Positions 1 through 10,507 of a DNA stretch of 64,000 bases are shown in pieces. Location: the NCBI GenBank assembly GCA_021234535.1, contig SFZH01000008.1:372001-436000 (forward strand), read 5' to 3'. The stretch is from Stichopus chloronotus. Its lineage: Eukaryota > Echinodermata > Holothuroidea > Aspidochirotida > Stichopodidae. The first letter of the stretch is position 1, and the number at the start of each line of letters is the position of its first letter. The position numbers were made by a program, and so were the translations under genes. The notes beneath the pieces were generated by a model that saw nothing but the letters and a program-made list of their open reading frames with translations, had not been told where the DNA came from and searched no databases.

Positions 1-899
1 GCCACATAAATAATCAAGTCAGGTCAGTGCTACTGCTTCACAGACGAAGTATCAGCTCACTTTACGTTTTACCGGGACGTGCAGTAGGCACCAGGAATTT
101 CACCTCAGCTGACTGAAGCTTGGATACAGAAAACTTTTGGACTCGTTGGTACCAGTCTTAGTGAGGTTTTTGCCGCATGACACCGCTAAGTCGGAAAACA
201 GGAATCCTGGAAGCGTAAAGCAAGATTGCCTGCCACTCTCTATCAAAAGCAACCTGGTTTGCTGCGTTGTCGATGACTATTTTTCTTACAATTTAATCTT
301 TTATCAAGGACATACATCTGTATTGGGTCTAATTTGAAGTATTGTTGGAGGAAGGAAATTGCTGTTGAATACCTTTTATCATTCTTCCAATACTCACAAT
401 GAGGAGGATAGAGACATAAGAAGTAATTCTCAACCCTCAACAGCCGCCTCCCATTATAACGTAGTCAGTATAGAGGTATTTCGTTTTTCCGTCGGATTTC
501 TTGCATTGTTACTTCGAGACTGTGAAAAATGTTTAGCATTCCTCAGCAGTCGCCTAACTGCAGGATCAACCACTTTTCAGTCACCGGAACAATCACTATC
601 GCACACTCTGAAGTTGATTTAGGTCTGTCATTTTGTGGCTAGCTGTTTTATTTGTTAGCTTTTTCTTGTAGAAGTAGCCATCTCGTAGTCCCTACCTACT
701 TGGAGAAATCATCGTCGAGTAACTGAATCTTGGAAGGTACCACAATCATGCTGAAAATTCAACTGTGGAGGTACAAAGGCAATTACCCTTAGCTTGCACC
801 TATTGTCACAATCCACTTTTATAAAAATAGTAAATAGATCTATCAAGGATTTTATTTTATTTTTTTTAGGTAGTGCCAACACTCGCTTTTCTGGTGAGG
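1..899 (+). promoter_or_regulatory. Upstream / 5' untranslated region of the sulfatase gene
   Basis: No protein-coding segment is recognised here. A pyrimidine-rich tract ending in AG at 868-869 looks like a splice acceptor, which would leave about 30 nt of 5' UTR before the ATG at 900 and imply a non-coding exon further upstream. In the sulfatase frame a stop (TAG) falls at 867-869, inside the putative acceptor, so coding sequence cannot run straight through it. I cannot place a promoter or an upstream exon. The short open frames at 137-337, 359-622 and 794-1030 resemble no family I know. Confidence 0.45.
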
Positions 900-1220
900 A
901 TGAATATACTGCAACATATCTACGTTATTTACTTCTTTGTTGCCTCGTGTACGGCTGCCAATCGCAAAAGTTCAAAATCCCCTTCTCATCCCAAGAAATC
1001 CAAGGTTGCTACCAAGGCTGGTCCAAGTAGACCGCACATTATCTTTCTACTCGCCGACGACCTCGGTTTCAATGATGTTGGATGGCATGCTTTTGGTGGG
1101 TCTCGGATAAGAACTCCTTTCATGGACAGTTTAGCATACAACGGAGTTCGTCTAGAGAATTACTACGTGCAACCAAAGTGCTCACCAACGAGGACTTCTC
1201 TAATGACAGGACGGTATGTG
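900..1220 (+). CDS. ARSB-like: Arylsulfatase (ARSB/I/J-like), coding exon 1: signal peptide and formylglycine site
   Basis: Encodes residues 1-107 of a sulfatase, an enzyme that hydrolyses sulfate esters of glycosaminoglycans or other sulfated glycans in the lysosome or outside the cell. The start is the ATG at 900 (A at -3), because it opens directly onto a hydrophobic signal peptide (residues ~5-20). A Lys/Ser-rich linker (22-40) follows. The sulfatase fold begins at [19 protein letters not shown] (45-63); D53 and D54 are metal-binding residues. C94-S-P-T-R98 is the CxPxR signature whose Cys is converted to formylglycine, followed by LMTGR. The exon ends after Val107 at GTG|gtaagt, phase 0. 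The family pattern and numbering closely parallel human ARSB (D53, D54, C91, R95). Orthology among ARSB, ARSI and ARSJ cannot be settled from this fragment. The substrate is unknown. Confidence 0.95.
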
Positions 1221-1959
1221 GTAAGTAAACAGTACAATGATAACATAAAGAGAATGAAATATGATGTATTCCCTCTGAAAACATTGCATTGTTTATGCAT
1301 GTGGGTATGCGTCCAAAGTAGTAGGCATTACGTGGTGTAAAACATCTGTGAAATGTTGAGCAATGAGAGGAACAGACGCACTCACATTGTTAACACACCA
1401 TCGGTTTAGTGGGGCATTTGAAGTAAGAATTAACGTCACCCAGTACAGTTAGGCAATGGGATGGACACCTTATAGGAACGTGTTAGCATTATAGTATCAG
1501 ATGGTACTCATCCCTTTTGGTCTTGTAGTCTTACACTGAAAGTGAAATAATATTTAAATCTCATGTAGTGATCATGTGAGGTTGCAAAAGAAGATGTTTT
1601 CTGGTATACTAGTATTTAACTTTGAGTAGAGACTTAATAATCTGGTAGGATATCTCCTCTTAGGGAGACTGTGTCGCAGGCGGCACCAAGGAGGTCCCCA
1701 GTCAGAACCACCCCCCCCCCCCCCTCGCTCCCACTCACCTGAAGTGACCTGACATCCATACATGTATATGTCTATTCCCTGTTTATGTTCATAATTTTGC
1801 ATTTACTCTCTGTTCTAGGGTTTCATGATACTTAGTAATTTTTCACCCAGAGATGTTAAAACCTCATAGATTCTTGGGACTTCGACCCCCAACTTGTTTT
1901 GCCTCTGGACCCCACAAGGGGTCGTAAGTTTCCATATTTCAAGTATACTATCCTGAGAC
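1221..1959. other. Intronic stretch, no gene
   Basis: No gene is recognised. It contains a run of 14 C (1711-1724). The segment at ~1845-1940 (CACCCAGAGAT ... GGGGTCGTAAGTTTC) recurs in diverged form at ~2217-2310, on the other side of the next element. The MITE at 1960 therefore appears to have inserted into, or between, two copies of an older ~100-bp repeat. Confidence 0.5.
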
Positions 1960-2211
1960 TTAAAGGCTGTATTGCATCACCCTAAGCTATATTTTTACCT
2001 CCCGGAAAGCAAAATTCTCAACTGGTTCTAAGTTACAGTACTCTTAGATTGGCAGCAAATTCGAAAGATGCAGAGCAGCGTACACAGCGTACACAGGGAT
2101 CCATTGTTTTGATCACACATGTGGAGGAATTTAAGACAGGCTGAGGGAGGGATTAGAGGTAGGTGGTTGGGAGAATCGAAACTGTCTGGGGTGATGAGTT
2201 TTTGTCTTTAC
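1960..2211. repeat. TTAA-flanked MITE, family A, copy 1
   Basis: About 250 bp, nearly identical to 3816-4072 and more distantly similar to 35310-35557. The ends are imperfect inverted repeats: TTAAAGGC...CATCACCC on the left, and the complement of GGGTGATGAG...GTCTTTA on the right. TTAA precedes the left end; TTAC, one base off TTAA, follows the right. TTAA target duplications are typical of Kolobok and piggyBac elements. There is no coding capacity, so it would be non-autonomous. The superfamily is an inference from the target site alone. Confidence 0.7.
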
Positions 2212-2439
2212 TTTTTCACCCAGAGATACCGCATGACTTTCGAGGGCTTTGCCTCTGGCCCCTTACCGAACCAAAGCCTTGCCCTTTGACCCCATGAGGG
2301 GTCCTAAGTTCTCATCTTGTCACCTTAGAGGAGAGGCACAGCCGGAAAAAGTCAAAATCGTTTGGAATCTTTGCGTTAAATGATGCACTTTGAACAAAAA
2401 TATAGCTATCCTGTATATATATATATCCTATATAGCTAT

Positions 2440-3130
2440 TTAATTTTCCAACCAGAGAACTATCTGTCCAACTCTCAATCTGTCTGCCTATCTCTCTCTC
2501 TCTGTCTGTCTGTCCGTCCCTCTGTCAATATCTCTCCACAATTTCTTCAAAACAATTCATTCAAAACACTCTTCCTCCTACATGCTCTCCTAAATTTGTT
2601 TGGAAATTAGACACGTTTCCTGGGTGTTGAACCATTAGGGGTGCTCAGGAATTTTTGGTCAACTGTCCCATGTGGGCCCCATGACCTACAGTATGAAATT
2701 CTGCAAAATGCTTCTCCTCCTACAGTTTCATTGTACGATGTTGATGGTCTGTCACAATGATGCTTTGCTGATGGTACCTTCAGGGTCTTCAGGGATTTTT
2801 CGTCCAAAACCCCGTTATGGCCCATTATATGAAATTCTGTTTCGTGCTTCTTGCGCATGCTTTCATGGTTTTATATTCAGTTTGGACACAAAGTTCCTTG
2901 TGTGGTAGTTCACGTGGGGTGTACCAAAACTGTCAGTGCAAGGTCCCATGTGTACCCTATGGTTCATTTTAGGAAATTCTGCAAAGTGCCTCTTCTCCTA
3001 CAGATTCTCCTGTACAATGTTGATGGTTTTTCATGCTAGTGCTTATCTAAGGGTGTTCATGAATATTGTCTATGGCTCTATGTGTGCCCTATGGTCCATT
3101 TTGGCACAGTGCTTCTCCTACTTATAAAAT
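2440..3130 (+). mobile_element. Family-2 HINE-like body: (TCTG)n microsatellite then ~145-bp tandem units
   Basis: A TCTG/TCTC-rich microsatellite (2480-2530) leads into about three and a half diverged tandem units. Each contains an AGGGTGTTCAGGAATTTT-like block, a CCCATGTGGGCCC-like block and ATGAAATTCTGCAAA. The first two units are spaced ~148 bp. The same unit occurs at 3640-3800 and 7560-7950, and inverted at 23390-23860. The open frames here (2380-3127) are incidental, since the reading frame is not preserved between units. Confidence 0.7.
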
Positions 3131-3247
3131 GTTATTGAACATCTCAAATATTTCTATCGTGTATGAATGATAATTGAGTAATGGGGCAGTGTCAGTTGGT
3201 GTACTAATTTATACTCTATGTCGCCTTCAGGTATGTTTGTGCAGACA

Positions 3248-3615
3248 GACATTAAAGCGGCACTTTGAGTTGTTTTATTAAGTCTTCCCAAACTCGTCAA
3301 CTTTGTTTAGCGTTTCCTTCACATAAGTCTACAAGTGACAGATCGATGGTAACTTTAAGAGGGTGCCCATGTGTGACATACACTAATGAGCGAATAATAA
3401 TGATTGAAATTGTTTTTGGAAAACTTCTGACCATTCACTTTTCCACATTAGCACTAATTCATATGACCACATCCTGCACAAACCTGGAGAAAAATTAATA
3501 GAAGCCGACTGTTTTCATAATTATTTGATGTATTTGAATTGTGATGTTAATTACAAGCATTCTTATTTGGTAGTGCAGATCGAAATTATCGCAAATTTAT
3601 TTTATTGATAAGGAT
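3248..3615. repeat. MITE-like repeat, family B, copy 1 (right end decayed)
   Basis: It begins ATTAAAGCGGCACTTTGAG and runs through about 360 bp that align by eye with 37135-37510, sharing CACTAATGAG, GACCA...CATTTTC-CACATTAG and the 3' CATAAT...GATGT blocks. In the 37-kb copy both ends are clear inverted repeats flanked by TTAA. Here the right end is not recognisable. Related terminal pieces occur at 23206-23272 (opposite orientation) and 28203-28240. Confidence 0.55.
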
Positions 3616-3639
3616 CGAATTCCTGCACTACTGGTTCTC

Positions 3640-3800
3640 TAGTTAATGAAATTCTGTAAATTGCGCAGTCCTACAGATTCTCTGAAGCACAATGTTAATG
3701 ATTTTGCAAAATGATACTCCGTCAGTGGTTTCTATAATTTGACATAATGATACGTAAATGGTACCTTCAGGGTGTTGAGGTATGAGGTTCTGCACCAATG
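3640..3800 (+). repeat. Family-2 tandem-unit fragment
   Basis: One diverged unit of the same repeat as 2640-3125: AATGAAATTCTGTAAATTGC, then CAGATTCTCTG, TGATACTCC, and GGTACCTTCAGGGTGTT. No element ends are seen. Confidence 0.6.
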
Positions 3801-3815
3801 GTGCTCTGGTTTAAC

Positions 3816-4072
3816 TTAAAGGCTGTATTGCATCACCCTTAGCTATAATTTTACCTCCCCGAAAGCAAAATTCTCAACTGGTTCTAAGTTACAGTACTCT
3901 TAGATTGGCAGCAAATTCGAAAGATGCAGAGCAGCTCGTATTACACAGCATACACAGGGATCCATTAATTTGACTACACATGTGGAGGAATTTAAGACAG
4001 GCTGAGGGAGGGACTAGAGGTAGGTGGTTGGGAGAATTGAAACTGTCTGGGGTGATGAGTTTTTGTCTTTAA
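3816..4072. repeat. TTAA-flanked MITE, family A, copy 2
   Basis: Nearly identical to 1960-2211 through the whole length. The left border is TTAA at 3816-3819 followed by AGGCTGTATTGCATCACCC. The right border is GGGTGATGAGTTTTTGTCT followed by TTAA at 4069-4072. Both flanking TTAA are intact here, so this copy defines the boundaries best. Confidence 0.75.
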
Positions 4073-7000
4073 ACATCTCGTATTTTGCAGGAGTTAGAAA
4101 CCAAATTGTCAACCTTATACACACTAGAGGAACATAGTACCGGTATTCCGACAATGGAACAGTGTTGACCATATAATTACCATCGGTGGAGAAGTGTGGA
4201 AATTATATAAAAGCTACATTTACAACATATGGCAAATATTGACTTTAAAAGGTGTTCGTTATATACAGCACAAAGTACCTTTTTGTTTCTGTTGTCTTTG
4301 CAATCATGATGGCTTGTGTTTTTGTGTAAGTGTGCACTGTGTAAGTGTTTATGTGCATAAAAATGGTGTAAATAGGGGACATGAGCATTTTTCTCTCAGG
4401 TAAGTGGGACACACCTGCAAGTGAGGATATTGCCAATTTTACCATGAAATCGGATTTTGCACCTTTCCAAAAATGTGCCCCAGTGTGTGTGTTTTCTCCA
4501 TTTACCATGTTGTGAACCCAGGAACATCAATCTAAATTGAATGTGGGGCGCATATATGACTGACAGGTTTGATTTATCAAAGCTACCCGTGCAGGGAACT
4601 ACGCAATTTCAATTTGGATGGCTCGGGGCACATTGAACAGGGACTGCCATAGTTTTTCCCCTTGGGTCTCTAGTAATGCCCATTAACGTGACCAGAAGAG
4701 AAACCCCTGTAGCTCTGAGGTATTTGCAGAACCGTTGGCTATGGAACGAAGCATTTCTGTATCTTTGAATGGTATCGAATGCGCGAAACTAGTCAGTACA
4801 TTTCACTGTTCATAACAGTATTGTGAGACTAACAATGAAATTGGTGATTAACAGGGTAGCCGGTCTAGAGATAGTTTAGTACATACTGTCTTACGTCTAT
4901 GAAAGAAGTATCAGGCGAGTGTCCAGGATTTTAGGGGGGGGGGGGGGGGGGAGATGGCCTGAGGACATGCGCGGTAGGACTATATAACCTGGAGGTCACA
5001 ATCCGTTGGCGGAGCGTACAAGAAGATTTTTGGCTTTACAACAGCTCCCGCCCCCACCCCATTGCCGAAGATGGCATTTCTCGGTCGTCCTAAGCTGCAT
5101 ATACACAGCCTTAAATTGTCTACAATTTCTCAACTAGAAAAACATCAATCTATGAAAGATGGTAATAATTTGTATTGCTTTTATCTTTTCTCTTATACTA
5201 ACCGTCGTTGACCTTTAAAAACATCTTAAGATCGGTGCGAGCAAAAAGTCTTAAGGATTGCATCTACCATGTAAGCGGAGCGCCACCACCAGTTGGCGCC
5301 CAGCGCGGGGACAAAGGTTTGGCTGCAAACATCTCCCAAATTACCGGAAACGGTAATCAATTTTTATCTTATTCTTTTACTTACGTCTTACCACATCCGG
5401 CCCACTACAAGTAAATGTAGCTTAAATTAGTTTTCGAGTACATTTATTTGGTGGGTCAAACTATGATTAGGTGAACGCACCATTCCCTTCCCCTTTTAGG
5501 GACGCCGCTGATAATTAAGGGACTTTGGTGTTAGTGAGACGGATGATGGAGGCTATGAACAATAACGCCACCCAACTTAGTAACAAAAATAACAATGTAG
5601 TCGGTTAATCCTGATAAAAAGGGCAGATGTTAGTTACGTTTTTCGTTGCAAAAGATATTCCTTACATGGCAGTCAGTTTCTTATCTCTACCTCACCCGAT
5701 TCAAAAGTATTTGTTATGAAGTGAGTTGGGGGGAGATAACAATGAACCATGCATAACAAATAATCTCATAGCACACTAAGGTCTTCAACGTGTAGAAGAC
5801 GCCTACTATTATAAGCCCTGTCGAAGGACGGCGGGCTTAATTGCAGTGACGCCATAAAAGGAGGCGCTAGATAGCTCTGATGAAGCGGTCGTCATCTACA
5901 ACGAAATGAGGTCACCTCCCCTCCGCCAACATGCGTACTATGCCAGAGACTAATTCAATGTGCAGTTGTATATGAAACTGCAAACGTGGTGTTGCATTAT
6001 TTCGCGTTGTGCTTTAAGAAAAAAAACTTATGCCACAACTTCCGTGTCGCTCTAACCCGGGTCAGGTACTGTAGCTCTAAAGCTCCTAAGTGGGGAGCAA
6101 AATGTTTTTGACCCCAGTTTGTAAAAGGGGGGGGGGGGATGTCTCCTTCCCCTTGTTTGTTATGTCTGAGGAGACGTGTGTACGAAAGAAGTGGGAGACT
6201 TAGGCAGCGGGCAAAGGGCACTCAAATTATTATAATTCTATAATTTTGAGGTCTTTCGAAATGCTGAAGTCATATTTTCAAAGTTGACTCTGATCTTCGT
6301 TTACTGTTGGGAAAGTCGAACACTTCAGTTTTCTATCGATTGATGATAGAAGTGAACGGTGACAGTTGTGTGCAGTAAAGCTTAAAAGCTCCTGTAAATT
6401 TTGAATGTGGAATTATTTTCCAACATAACCATTGCATAAAGGTTCTTCGTAGGGACAATTTCAGTTTCGTAACAAAATAGGGTAAGTGTAAACTAGACGT
6501 TCATTTGCCTGCCAATACACTGAATTGTGCCTGGTAGGCCGCAAGTCTTTGTTATTGGGAGTCGGCTTTTAGTTCTTGGTGGATCTACACTTCATATGGA
6601 ATTGCCTTTTGGGGGAAGGGAGTGCCCCCCCCCCTTCCCAATCCAATGTTTTGATATGGCACTGGACGAAGGAACTTAGACTTGATCTCTCTCATAACAT
6701 TTACTACTGAACTGCTGATGCTTATGATCGTTACTATATATTTCACACAGGACTTACTGCCTAAGGTTCGCTAGTACTACTGCTGCCAATATGCTTGTCA
6801 AAATAGCTCGCTGTTTTCACCAATAAAATAAAATATGGGAGTACAGCACAACTCGCACAATCAAGGCCATTACAAGGACGTCATGTTGTACTGTTTGACA
6901 CAGTGAAGGAGTGACATGGTGCATGGTGCTGCGAAACGATACTAAACACAATGGCGCCCTGTTGCGAACTAATTAGGAGGCAACGGTTGATACTTTTCAA

Positions 7001-7501
7001 GTTTATCACCTCACTGGGAGAAGGCCGAATCACATTTCTCATGGTGTTTTCTGAAAATATGTCCCTATTGCTCTTTCATCACTTAAAGTTCTTTAATTCT
7101 CTAAATCGTGGTATAATTGCATAATTGTGGCAGTGACTTCTCTTCAGTAGAGTTTGGTTTGACGGCCATAGCTCCTACTTACTGCTATTACAAAAGGTCG
7201 AACATGCATATTTATATGATCTACTGTATAATGTTACGCACAGGAAAGGCGTTTTGATCAATACAGGGCTCAACAACAGAATTATGGTACGATTCATTGG
7301 GTTCATTTTTGCAATAAATTTTTGAATATTAAAGTACCCTCAAATGCAATCTAGTGCAATAGCATAATTTAAAGTCATTGTTTTTCTATTAAAAATATAA
7401 TAAAAATATATTACGCTGCAAACGATGAGGGGTGGGGGGTGGTTAGAATGTCTCTGGATTTGTACTTCCTTCATGTCTGTATAGGCAGTGCTTATAGGTG
7501 T
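4073..7501. other. Intronic stretch, no gene recognised
   Basis: No domain, exon or element end is recognised in 3.4 kb. It contains an 18-G run (4934-4951), a 12-G run (6127-6138) and a 10-C run (6625-6634). The open frames at 4194-4508, 5208-5414 and 5997-6221 lack any recognisable motif, and the last is written across the G run. Confidence 0.5.
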
Positions 7502-7950
7502 GTTTTTAGCTCATACCACTGTACTGGTGTGAGCTTATGCGATCACGCGGCGTCACTCTATCCTGCTATCTGTCCACAATTGTTCAAAATGCTTCTCTTC
7601 CTACATACTTTCACGGATTTGTTTGAAACTTACACACAATGTTCCTTGGGTGGTGGACCATTCAGGGTGTTCAGGAATTTTGGGTCCAAAGTCCCATGTG
7701 GGCCCTTTGGCCCATTTTATGAAATTCTGCAAAATGTTTTTCCTTCTACAGATTCTTTTGTACTATGTGGTGGTTTGCTATAATGATACTCCAATAGTGG
7801 GACCTTCAGGGTGTCCAGAAATTTTGGGTCCCAGGTCCTATGTGGACCCTTTGGCCCATTTTATGAAATTCTGCAAAGTGCTTCTCCTACTTGCTTTCAT
7901 GGATTTGTATGAAACTTAAACACAATGTTCCATGGGTGGTGAAGCATGTG
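7502..7950 (+). mobile_element. Family-2 HINE-like element, 5' end plus about two tandem units
   Basis: The 5' end is a T run followed by a hairpin at 7508-7534: AGCTCATACCA, a 5-nt loop, then TGGTGTGAGCT, with one mismatch. TTATGCGATCACGCGGCGTC follows, echoing the ATGCGAT...GTC that follows the family-1 5' hairpin. The body repeats the 2640-3125 unit; GGGTGTTCAGGAATTTT occurs at ~7664 and in variant form at ~7808, a spacing of 144 bp. No 3' terminus is visible, so the copy appears 3' truncated near 7950. Confidence 0.7.
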
Positions 7951-8376
7951 GTTAGGGGGGTTATTTAAAAGGTGCCGCAATCTTTTTGTTCACCCGGAGT
8001 GTGCTGAGGACGTTTCTCCCTTTTTTGACTGAATTCCACCTCGGCTGGAAATTCTTTGTTCCGAAATAGAATGTTTCAGAAATTACCTGTTAAACAAATG
8101 TAAAGAAGAAAAGTAATTATAAAAGTCATGGCTTGTAGAAAAAGAAGACTTAACAAACTTAAACTTTGTTAACTCGATAATTGTACATTCGAAACGACAC
8201 CGTTACTCGATGTAAAGTACGTGAAGAAGGGGGGGGGGGGGTTATATGGGCTAATGTTCTTCATTAATGTCGAGCTGTTTCAAAGGAAAAAAAAACAACT
8301 CCGCAAATAAATGGATGTATCTCTCTATTATTGATTCCTTGCCGAAGGCAGAGGAATCTATGCGATGGTGATGTCT

Positions 8377-8409
<33 letters not shown>

Positions 8410-8533
8410 ATGTATGTGCGTGTGTGACGCCTGCTTGTAAACACGATATCTAAAGAAGCGTAACTCTGAGTGATCTCATACTTGGCATGTAGATTGCCCT
8501 TATTGAGTAGATGATCCCTATTGTTTTTGGTGG

Positions 8534-8711
8534 AGGTCAAAGGTCATTTGGGGTCAACAGGGGTCAAATTGTGAAAACCTTGTAGACACGATATCTCAAG
8601 AAAGGAAGCTTGTAGAAATCTCATGTTTAGTATGTAGTTGTACCATGTTGAGTAGAGGAACCCTATCGTTTTCAGTGGAGGTCAAAGGTCATTTGGGGTC
8701 AACAGGGGTCA
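8534..8711 (+). promoter_or_regulatory. Two composite DR1-DR4-DR4 nuclear-receptor-like clusters
   Basis: At 8534-8566 four half-sites lie in direct orientation: AGGTCA (8534), AGGTCA (8541), GGGTCA (8551), GGGTCA (8561), with spacers of 1, 4 and 4 bp. The arrangement recurs exactly 145 bp later at 8679-8711. AGGTCA-A-AGGTCA is the classic DR1 site (HNF4, RXR, PPAR, COUP-TF); a 4-bp spacer gives DR4 (TR, LXR type). That they bind anything in vivo is inference. Confidence 0.55.
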
Positions 8712-9482
8712 AGTTGTGAAAACCATGTAAACACGATATCTCAAGAAGAGAAGCTTGAGCAGATGTCATACGAAGTGTGTAGGTGTATCTTATTGAGTAC
8801 AAGGGTCACCAGAGGTCAGAAGGTAAATACCTTGAAAATTGCTTGTAAACACGATATCTCCAGAACGATAAATGTGAGAGATCTCATAGTTAGGGTGTGG
8901 ATTTCCCAGATCGAGTAGATGATCCCTATTTTTTTTGGCAGAGGTGAAAATGGGAGGTCAAAATGTGAAAATCTACAATATTTAAAGAACGGTCTTTCTA
9001 GTGAATTTTATACTTGTAATGTAGAATCCTCTTGTTGATTTGAGAACTTCTTTTAGTACATACCAACATTGTCTCTTCGATAACCATAAAGAAAAGATGA
9101 AGACAATATTAAATTTGGTATCAAAGATTATTACTTGGCAAACCTTATGCCACTGTCCTTATAAGGACATGTGAGCATGCATAAATTGTAAATTGGAATT
9201 GATTAAATATACCACGGGTTATTAGCATTATAAAAAGAACTAAATTACTGATAGTTTGGATCAAATACCCTTGAGCGTGCATGAACTGTGATTGCTTAAT
9301 TGAATGAATCAAATTGTAACTGACCCACCTCTGTTCAAATTGGCCACTGTTATCTGACATAATTTATCACAGTCGACTGCTAGTAGAAACCACAATGTCC
9401 AGAATAAATCATACAGTCTGTTGAGCCAGGTGCTTAATGGACTTAATCATTTACTGTATAAACAGTGTCTCTGTTTAGCCCT

Positions 9483-9831
9483 TAAAGGGAAATAGGGCGT
9501 TTGTTTTACAGAAAACAACCATATTTTTAAAACCATTATTTGTGGACATAAAATGATAGATTATTCAGAATAACCAATTACAGTAGCCTTATTTTCAAGA
9601 AATAAGATTCTCACAGATCAGAAATTTACTTATTTGTTGCTCAACAATAATTTGTGCACCCAAACTTTTTAAAATTCAAATGATGCATCCGTTACTCATC
9701 ACATGCATAATGTTTTGAGGAGATGAAGCTTTGACAGATATTTATTGATGGGACTGAATGGTTTAACAATGGTTAAAGCGAATTTCTTTGTACGCCATGT
9801 TGGTGTATTCTAAACGCCCTATTTCACTTTA
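9483..9831. repeat. Palindrome-ended 349-bp module nested in HINE copy 1
   Basis: TAAAGGGAAATAGGGCGTTT (from 9483) is the inverted match, with one mismatch, of the right end AAACGCCCTATTTCACTTTA (9812-9831). The same module, also 349 bp, lies at 18695-19043 in copy 2, and at 30934-31281 in copy 4. It looks like a MITE that inserted into the ancestor of these three copies. No open frame of note. Confidence 0.65.
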
Positions 9832-10507
9832 CAGTAGTTCAGCTAAGCTTTAAACAAATGACTACTGTGTATCAAACCAAGGGAAACTTGTACTGTGTGT
9901 TGAGACTAAAGGCAAAATTGCAAGTCATGCTAGATTCTGGTTTAATAGGGTTATCAGTTTTTGCTAATTTTCAAGGACATGATAGCCATTGGGAAGGGCA
10001 TCACGCCAAAAAATCAAATACGAAAGAGCTGCCACCAATAGTTGTAACTCGACAAAATAAAGTGTTATAATTTTGATTAGATAAACATGTTTACCTTTTT
10101 ATCAAGTTATTAGACACGACAAAATATAATTTGTTCCCCTGCAGTATCATATCCGTTTGGGAGTTTTCTCATGTTTGTGTAGGTCAAAGGTTATTTGGGT
10201 GACAAAAGGTCAAAACCTTGTATACATGGTATTTTAGGGGTGATAAATGTGAGGGATCTTATACTTAGTTTGTGAATTGTTCATATTTAGCGTGTTGATG
10301 GCCATATAGGGTAGGTGATCCCTATCGTTTTAAGTGGAGGTGAAAGGTCATTTTGGGTCACGAGAATTCAAAAGGTTTTGACCTTACTAAGATGGTATCT
10401 CAAGTAGGATAACTGTGTGGGATCTCATGCTTGTCATGTGGGCAATTCATGTTTGTTACAATATATATCATGAGGCAAGGAATCACTAAGCCTTTTGGCT
10501 TTCTAGT

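Larger units (their letters stand above)
8332..10507 (+). mobile_element. Family-1 HINE (non-autonomous Helentron-like), copy 1, full length
   Basis: It starts after T with TGATTCC. GATTCCTTGCC (8333-8343) pairs locally with GGCAGAGGAATC (5' hairpin), and over a distance with GGCAAGGAATC at 10474-10484, the asymmetric subterminal inverted repeat. A GT/GTAT microsatellite (8378-8425) and ~145-bp tandem units (8440-8990) follow, then a ~1.1-kb internal segment shared with copies 2 and 4, and a tail resembling the unit (10140-10470). The 3' hairpin AAGCCttttGGCTT is at 10488-10501, followed by TCTAGTT. This layout (subterminal inverted repeat, microsatellite, tandem core, 3' hairpin, T/T target) is that described for Helentron-derived HINE/DINE-1 elements. 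It encodes no protein. Confidence 0.8.

Noticed and set aside
873..899. Alternative sulfatase start at GTG 873, nine codons upstream
   Set aside because: The ATG at 900 has a good context and opens directly on the signal peptide; the extension adds an Arg before the hydrophobic core and needs a non-ATG start.
3610..3630. GATCGAATTCCTGCA, looks like a cloning-vector polylinker
   Set aside because: Only a short chance-length match with no vector backbone around it.
8332..10507. Canonical Helitron (5' TC, 3' CTRR, A/T target)
   Set aside because: The 3' CTAG after a hairpin would fit, but no 5' TC after A is present, and the asymmetric inverted repeats with T flanks on both sides fit a Helentron/HINE better.
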